Part shown: piece by piece, positions 30,186 to 34,632 of the stretch | Layout: the number at the start of each line of letters is the position of its first letter | How positions within the stretch are numbered: position 1 is the first letter of the stretch | Position numbers and translations under genes: made by a program | The notes under the pieces: generated by a model | What the model was told of the DNA's origin: nothing | The model's database searches: none | The model's input: only the letters and a program-made list of their open reading frames with translations | DNA from: Pseudomonadota bacterium | GTDB taxonomy: Bacteria; Pseudomonadota; Gammaproteobacteria; Burkholderiales; Nitrosomonadaceae | Reading direction: 5' to 3' | Assembly: GCA_018241205.1 (NCBI GenBank) | Contig: JAFEEI010000053.1 | Location: 1 to 34,632 of the forward strand | Length of the DNA stretch: 34,632 bases

Positions 30186-30325
30186 TCGGCCGATTCGTAT
30201 TGGTTCTGCCAAATAATCTCATAGTTGCAGTATCTTGTGGTTGTGAAACTGAAGATTCAAGTTGACTCGATTCGAGACGATAAACCACAGTCAGCAAGTC
30301 GCATGAAGAGATAGGAGTATAAGAG

Positions 30326-31570
30326 ATGGAAGTTTATCTCGGCCGGTTACCGATACTTGATAACAAACAGAATTTAGTTGCCTATGAGCTTTTATTTCGC
30401 TCCGATCAACAAAACGTAGTCACGATAACCGATAACTCCGCAGCTTCGGCGAATGTCATCATCGATACTTATGGGCAGTTAGGTATAGAAAATGTCATTG
30501 GCAAGCGGCGCGGTTTTATTAAGGTCGATGCCAAGCTATTATTGAATGATTCCATTTGCATGCTGCCTCAAAAGCATGTGGTTCTGGAAATTTTAAGAAG
30601 TGTGGAAATCAACGATGAGATCATCCATCGCTGTTCATTCTTGAAACAAAAAGGCTATCAACTGGCACTGTCCAATGTTACCCACCTGGATACGCGCTTC
30701 GATCGTATTATGCCGCTCATCAATGTGGTGAAGATCAATATCACGGCATTAAACCGGCCCGATTTGCTCGGTCTGATCAAGAAATTAAGGCGCTGGCCGG
30801 TGTTACTGCTGGCTGAAAAAGTTGAGAGTCTGGAGATCGCCAGAAATTGCATCGCATTGAATTTCCAAATGTTGCAAGGATTTTATTTTGCCAAACCGGA
30901 AATCATTGCGGGAAAACGGATCGATCCGTCCAAGTTATCGCTGTTGAAGCTTTTGTTGCTGATTGTGAAAGACGGTGAAGTGAGTAACATTGAGAATGAG
31001 CTCAAATTTCAGCCCGGCTTGAGTTATAACCTGTTGCGCATGGTGAATTCGGCCGCAAACGGCATGCCAACAAGTAAGATTAACTCGATTAAGCGAGCCA
31101 TCATGATCATCGGGCGGAAGCAGTTGCAGCGTTGGGTGCAGATTCTGCTCTACGCCGCCAAACAGAGAGACGGCGGTTCATCCGATGCATTAATGCAGAC
31201 TGCGGCTGTCCGTGGGAAATTGCTCGAGTCCATTGCAATAGCCGATCGCCCGCACGATAAGAATCATCAGGATCGCGCGTTCATGGTCGGTGTGCTGTCG
31301 TTGCTGGACACGTTGCTGGGGATAGAAATGTCCGAGCTTGTCGGTACGCTCAGCATACAAAAAGACATGAGTGAAGCCCTGCTGAATCGCCGCGGACCTT
31401 TAGGCTATCAACTTGCATTGATCGAGGCATATGAGAAAGGGGAAACGGAAATAGTGTCATCAATGCTTTCCGGGCTGGGATTTCTCAATAGGGAAGAATT
31501 CACAAAGCTGGAACTGGAGGCCACAGTCTGGGCCAATCGAATCAGCGATGCCGTCAATCAGACCGCATGA
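30326..31570 (+). CDS. Degenerate EAL domain plus HDOD domain protein (CdgJ/YuxH-like)
   Basis: 414 residues: an EAL-like domain (about 1-195) joined to an HDOD domain (about 200-400). The EAL motif is YELLFR (20-25); DDFG is replaced by SNVT (116-119), KID is KIN (136-138), AEGVE is AEKVE (163-167), while QGFYFAKP (184-191) is kept. Loss of the metal-binding Asp pair means c-di-GMP hydrolysis is very unlikely; the domain probably binds ligand or partner only. Proteins of this architecture influence motility and pili in several proteobacteria. The start ATG has gataggag upstream. Lies 160 bases before pilT. Confidence 0.9.
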   Translation: MEVYLGRLPILDNKQNLVAYELLFRSDQQNVVTITDNSAASANVIIDTYGQLGIENVIGKRRGFIKVDAKLLLNDSICMLPQKHVVLEILRSVEINDEIIHRCSFLKQKGYQLALSNVTHLDTRFDRIMPLINVVKINITALNRPDLLGLIKKLRRWPVLLLAEKVESLEIARNCIALNFQMLQGFYFAKPEIIAGKRIDPSKLSLLKLLLLIVKDGEVSNIENELKFQPGLSYNLLRMVNSAANGMPTSKINSIKRAIMIIGRKQLQRWVQILLYAAKQRDGGSSDALMQTAAVRGKLLESIAIADRPHDKNHQDRAFMVGVLSLLDTLLGIEMSELVGTLSIQKDMSEALLNRRGPLGYQLALIEAYEKGETEIVSSMLSGLGFLNREEFTKLELEATVWANRISDAVNQTA

Positions 31571-31730
31571 AACCGGTACGGTGAAAGTCCAAGTATTTAA
31601 ACCCGCCTCATTCAATTTTTGATTGACCTTGTCCGTTAACAAGCGAACTGATTCAAGTCCTGATAGTTTTTGATCGATTCTTATCGAACGTTTCACGTTA
31701 CTTTCTGCACTGTCACATGAGGATGTCGCA

Positions 31731-32774
31731 ATGAATATAGTAGAGCTGCTTGCATTCGTGGTTAAAAATAGCGCCTCGGATTTGCACTTATCGGCCGGGA
31801 TGCCGCCGATGATCCGGGTGCATGGCGAAATCCGGCGCATCAATTTACCGGAGATGGATCATAAGGAAGTCCATGCGATGGTTTACGACATTATGAACGA
31901 TGGTCAGCGGAAATTTTATGAAGAACATCTGGAATGTGATTTTTCCTTCGCTGTTCCCAATCTCGCGCGTTTTCGTGTCAATGCCTTTAATACACAACGC
32001 GGTGCTGCCGCAGTGATGCGGACGATTCCATCCAGAGTATTGAGCCTGGAGGATCTCAAAGCGCCTAAGATTTTTGCCGAGATTGCCAAACAGCCGCGCG
32101 GCGTCGTCTTGGTGACGGGACCCACCGGTTCGGGTAAATCGACCACGCTGGCGGCCATGATCAACGACATCAATGAAAACGAATACGGTCACATTCTGAC
32201 ACTCGAAGATCCGATCGAGTTTGTGCATGAAAGCAAGAAATGCCTGATCAATCAACGTGAGGTTGGCAGGGACACGCTGAGTTTCTCCAATGCATTACGT
32301 TCAGCGTTGCGTGAAGATCCGGATATTATTCTGGTGGGCGAATTGCGTGACTTGGAAACCATACGGCTGGCGATGACGGCAGCAGAGACCGGGCATTTGG
32401 TTTTCGGCACGTTGCACACCAGCTCTGCCGCCAAGACGATCGATCGTGTCATCGATGTTTTTCCCGCCGAAGAAAAGGAAATGATTCGCGCGATGCTGTC
32501 CGAATCGTTGCGTGCGGTCATTTCTCAGGCGCTGTTGCGCACCAAGGACGGCAAGGGACGCATGGCGGCACACGAAATCATGATCGGTACGCCGGCGATC
32601 CGCAATCTGATTCGCGAAGGTAAGGTTGCGCAAATGTATTCGGCAATTCAGACGGGGCAGAATGCCGGTATGCAGACATTGGACCAGAATCTGACCGATT
32701 TGGTGAAACGCAATATGATTTCGATGGCCGAGGCCAGAACGCAAGCGGCGAATAAAGATAATTTCAGGGGCTAA
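31731..32774 (+). CDS. pilT: Type IV pilus retraction ATPase PilT
   Basis: Hexameric cytoplasmic ATPase that depolymerises pilin and powers twitching. 347 residues. Walker A GPTGSGKST (130-138), the Asp-box around TLEDPIEFVH, Walker B EDPDIILVGELRDLET, His-box GHLVFGTLHTSSA and the C-terminal AIRNLIREGK motif essential for retraction in PilT. No CxxC zinc motif, which separates it from PilB. An RBS (GAGGA) precedes the ATG. Composition and codon choice match the upstream genes. Confidence 0.97.
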   Translation: MNIVELLAFVVKNSASDLHLSAGMPPMIRVHGEIRRINLPEMDHKEVHAMVYDIMNDGQRKFYEEHLECDFSFAVPNLARFRVNAFNTQRGAAAVMRTIPSRVLSLEDLKAPKIFAEIAKQPRGVVLVTGPTGSGKSTTLAAMINDINENEYGHILTLEDPIEFVHESKKCLINQREVGRDTLSFSNALRSALREDPDIILVGELRDLETIRLAMTAAETGHLVFGTLHTSSAAKTIDRVIDVFPAEEKEMIRAMLSESLRAVISQALLRTKDGKGRMAAHEIMIGTPAIRNLIREGKVAQMYSAIQTGQNAGMQTLDQNLTDLVKRNMISMAEARTQAANKDNFRG

Positions 32775-32812
32775 CTGGCCGATGCATTGGATTAAAATTC
32801 CGGGAGTACGCG

Positions 32813-33961
32813 ATGGATAAAGAACAAGCTGCAAAATTTATGTCGGATCTGCTGCGCTTAATGCTTAGTAAAAAAGCATCCGATTTGTTTATCACCGCCG
32901 GATTTCCACCGGCGATGAAAATTGACGGAAAAATGACGCCGGTGTCGCAGCAATCGCTATCACTACAGCATACCGAAATGCTCGCCCGGGCAATTATGAA
33001 TGAAAAACAGGCAGCTGAATTTGAAGCGAGCCAGGAATGCAATTTCGCGATCAATCCGGCAGGAATCGGACGTTTCCGCGTCAATGCGTTTGTCCAGCAG
33101 CAACGCGTCGGCATGGTGCTGCGGACGATTACCACCAAGATTCCCGAGTTCGATGATTTGGGTTTGCCGCAAATACTTAAAGATGTCGTCATGAGCAAGC
33201 GCGGTCTGGTGATTTTCGTCGGCGGCACCGGCTCGGGAAAATCGACCTCGATGGCGGCACTGATCGGGCATCGCAATAAAAACAGCTATGGCCACATCAT
33301 CACCATCGAAGACCCGGTGGAGTACAAGATGCCAGGTATCGTGCAGATCGCGGTGAAGCCCGAAATCGGCCTCACTTTCGGCACCGGTCTGCGCAGCATC
33401 CTGCGCGGAGATCCGAATGTGGTCATGATCGGGGAAATGCGCGACCTGGAGACTACGGAGATCGCTGTGCGAGCAGCGCTCACCGGCCACCTTGTTTTCA
33501 GCACGCTGCATACCAATGATGCCATCGGCGGTATCACACGTCTCATCGACATGGGCGTGGAGCCCTTCCTCGTGGCGACCTCGGTGAATGTGATCGCGGC
33601 CCAGCGCCTCATCCGCCGCGTGTGCGCCACCTGCAAGGAGCCCGACCCCCACCATCCGCCACCGGAGGCCCTGCTCAAGTTCGGCTTCACGGAGGATGAG
33701 ATCAACAAGGGCGTCACCGTCATGCACGGGCGCGGCTGCGAGACCTGCGGCAAGCGCGGCTACAAGGGCCGCGTCGCGGTCTACGAAGTGCTCGAGATGA
33801 GCGAGACTCTGAAGGACATGATCCTCACCGGCGCGTCGGCGTTGGAGCTGCGCGAGCAGGGCGTGAAGGAAGGCATGATCACCATGCGCCGCTCCGGCTG
33901 CTACAAGATCATGAGCGGCATGACCAACATGGAAGAAGTGGCGCGCGAGACCGTCGTCTAA
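32813..33961 (+). CDS. Hybrid frame: PilU-like N-terminal half joined to PilB-like C-terminal half
   Basis: 382 codons read through without a stop, but the protein is not a coherent family member. Residues 1-171 are PilU-like: MSDLLRLMLSKKASDLFITA, FPPAMKIDG, RFRVNAFVQQQRVGMVLR and Walker A GGTGSGKST (137-145). Native PilU should continue after IEDPVEY (165-171) with a VH...C..TQREVG-type segment. Instead the frame continues KMPGIVQIAVKPEIGLTFGT and LRSILRGDPNVVMIGEMRD, then carries two CxxC pairs (C271/C274 and C309/C312). These are PilB/GspE assembly-ATPase features that PilU and PilT lack. GC rises sharply to the right. Its left start (RBS GGGAG before the ATG) fits the host pilT-pilU pair. 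Best read as a join of two genes from different genomes, probably an assembly artefact. Confidence 0.9.
   Translation: MDKEQAAKFMSDLLRLMLSKKASDLFITAGFPPAMKIDGKMTPVSQQSLSLQHTEMLARAIMNEKQAAEFEASQECNFAINPAGIGRFRVNAFVQQQRVGMVLRTITTKIPEFDDLGLPQILKDVVMSKRGLVIFVGGTGSGKSTSMAALIGHRNKNSYGHIITIEDPVEYKMPGIVQIAVKPEIGLTFGTGLRSILRGDPNVVMIGEMRDLETTEIAVRAALTGHLVFSTLHTNDAIGGITRLIDMGVEPFLVATSVNVIAAQRLIRRVCATCKEPDPHHPPPEALLKFGFTEDEINKGVTVMHGRGCETCGKRGYKGRVAVYEVLEMSETLKDMILTGASALELREQGVKEGMITMRRSGCYKIMSGMTNMEEVARETVV
33302..33325 (+). other. Junction point between host pilU and foreign pilB sequence
   Basis: The 24 bases encoding TIEDPVEY are nearly invariant across PilU, PilB and PilT ATPases; a similar stretch recurs in the second pilT at 34493-34516 with four base differences. 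PilU-type sequence ends and PilB-type sequence begins within this segment, so shared sequence of roughly k-mer length is the likely site of misassembly or recombination. Confidence 0.75.
33326..33961 (+). CDS. pilB: C-terminal part of a PilB-type pilus extension ATPase (foreign)
   Basis: Listed separately because it belongs to a different gene from the start of its frame. It supplies the C-terminal ~210 residues of a GspE/PilB ATPase: GLTFGTGLRSILR arginine-finger region, Walker B GDPNVVMIGEMRDLET, STLHTNDA His-box, the zinc-binding CATC...CETC pair, the GYKGRVAVYEVLEMS fold-back and a normal C-terminal MTNMEEVARETVV. The N-terminal MshEN-type domain and Walker A of this pilB are not in the window. 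PilB drives pilin polymerisation, the opposite of PilT. Confidence 0.85.
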   Translation, partial: KMPGIVQIAVKPEIGLTFGTGLRSILRGDPNVVMIGEMRDLETTEIAVRAALTGHLVFSTLHTNDAIGGITRLIDMGVEPFLVATSVNVIAAQRLIRRVCATCKEPDPHHPPPEALLKFGFTEDEINKGVTVMHGRGCETCGKRGYKGRVAVYEVLEMSETLKDMILTGASALELREQGVKEGMITMRRSGCYKIMSGMTNMEEVARETVV

Positions 33962-33987
33962 CCAGCTGGAATGTTTAGGGAGCTCCC

Positions 33988-34632
33988 ATGAGCGACAGCA
34001 ACAACCAATATGTCGTCCCCCTCCAGCAGCTGCTGAAGACGATGGTGGAGTACGGCGGCACCGACCTCCACATCACCGTGGAGACCGTGCCCCAGATCCG
34101 CATTGACGGTCGCATGGTGCCGCTCAAGCTGCCCCAGCTGGACGCGGCCCAGACCCGCTGGCTCTGCTACGGCGTCATGACCGACCAGCAGAAGCACCGC
34201 CTCGAAGAGGACCTGGAAGTGGACTTCTCCTTCGGCCTGCAGGGCGTCGCCCGCTTCCGCGCCAATGTGTTCAACCAGCAGGGCGCGACGGCGGGCGTCT
34301 TCCGCACCATCCCGGAGAAGATCCGCAGCTTCGAGCAGCTGGGCCTGCCTCCGGTGGTCCAGTCCCTCTGCGACAAGCCCCGCGGCCTCGTGCTCGTGAC
34401 GGGCGTGACCGGCTCCGGCAAGTCCACGACCCTCGCGGCCATGGTGGACAAGATCAACGCCGAGGAGCCCCTGCACATCCTCACCATCGAAGATCCAGTG
34501 GAGTATGTGCACAAGCACCGCCGCTGCGTGGTGAACCAGCGCGAGATCCACGCCGACACCCACAGCTTCAAAAAGGCGCTCCGCAGCGCCCTCCGCCAGG
34601 ACCCCGATGTGGTGCTCATCGGCGAAATGCGC
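33988..34632 (+). CDS. pilT: Second PilT-type retraction ATPase, 5' part, cut by the window end (foreign)
   Basis: 215 codons open to the right edge with no stop. Begins MSDSNNQYVVPLQQLLKTMV; GTDLHITVETVPQIRIDG is the PilT N-terminal PAS-like start, followed by RFRANVFNQQGATAGVFRTI, Walker A GVTGSGKST (139-147), the Asp-box TIEDPVEYVH and the start of Walker B DPDVVLIGEMR. GGGAG lies seven bases before the ATG. It differs clearly from the host PilT at 31731, has much higher GC (68 % in one counted 60-base line) and follows the pilB fragment by 26 bases, as in pilB-pilT-pilC operons of Acidobacteriota, Myxococcota or Geobacter relatives. The donor group is a guess. Confidence 0.93.
   Translation, partial: MSDSNNQYVVPLQQLLKTMVEYGGTDLHITVETVPQIRIDGRMVPLKLPQLDAAQTRWLCYGVMTDQQKHRLEEDLEVDFSFGLQGVARFRANVFNQQGATAGVFRTIPEKIRSFEQLGLPPVVQSLCDKPRGLVLVTGVTGSGKSTTLAAMVDKINAEEPLHILTIEDPVEYVHKHRRCVVNQREIHADTHSFKKALRSALRQDPDVVLIGEMR

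Noticed and set aside
30184..30195. 12-base perfect palindrome aatcggccgatt at the end of the first HDOD gene
   Set aside because: Too short, without a loop or U run, and it overlaps the stop codon; probably chance.
31628..31643. Small hairpin cttgt/acaag before pilT
   Set aside because: Only five base pairs and no U run; not a supportable terminator or riboswitch.
33958..34619. Long minus-strand open frames (up to about 200 codons) opposite the second pilT
   Set aside because: Antisense shadows typical of GC-rich coding sequence; the plus strand has continuous PilT homology.

Overview
The window looks like a chromosome segment (most of it about 45-57 % GC by eye) from a betaproteobacterium, most likely a Nitrosomonas-type ammonia oxidiser. 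The evidence is gene content and order (complete mra/dcw cluster; hemC-hemD-hemY divergent from ppc; rsmD-coaD-ferredoxin; pilT-pilU) and my recall of the protein families. No 16S rRNA or other decisive marker is present, so the genus is an inference.

Layout: (1) 1-240 holds two transposase remnants, an IS256-type scrap and the tail of an IS21-type istB, followed by a perfect 17-bp-stem terminator. (2) 550-1167 (-) is a DNA-3-methyladenine glycosylase. (3) 1168-1482 is the mra promoter region with three GTGGG MraZ boxes at exact 10-bp spacing. (4) 1483-19193 (+) is an unbroken division and cell-wall operon: mraZ, rsmH, ftsL, ftsI, murE, murF, mraY, murD, ftsW, murG, murC, murB, ddl, ftsQ, ftsA, ftsZ. 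Most junctions overlap by a few bases, which indicates translational coupling. The genes make UDP-MurNAc-pentapeptide (murB-F, ddl), then lipid I and II (mraY, murG), then septal peptidoglycan (ftsW, ftsI) under the FtsQ/L/A/Z divisome. (5) 19194-20567 is a non-coding patch with hairpins, a heavily frameshifted IS5-family transposase and a roughly 93-bp MITE-like element flanked by CTAG. lpxC, which often follows ftsZ, is not there. (6) 20568-23572 (-) carries hemY, hemD and hemC with no hemX. (7) 23698-28900 (+) carries ppc, an M16-like periplasmic protein without the zinc motif, rsmD and coaD. (8) 28917-32774 (+) carries a 2[4Fe-4S] ferredoxin, an HDOD protein, a degenerate EAL-HDOD protein and pilT, which suggests control of twitching motility.

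The most important observation is at the right end. The reading frame at 32813-33961 looks like one PilU-sized gene but is a hybrid. Its first ~163-171 codons are PilU-like. From the conserved ITIEDPVEY motif onward (33302-33325) it is a PilB/GspE-type assembly ATPase with the four-cysteine zinc motif. It is followed after 26 bases by the start of a second pilT in GC-rich sequence (75 % in one counted 60-base line, against 38 % near the start of the hybrid). This is the arrangement of a pilB-pilT operon from a different, high-GC organism. A chimeric assembly join at a conserved ATPase motif is the simplest reading; a real recombination is the alternative. Everything right of about 33302 should not be attributed to the host without read-level proof.

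I found no tRNA, rRNA, CRISPR array, prophage or clearly new multi-gene system.
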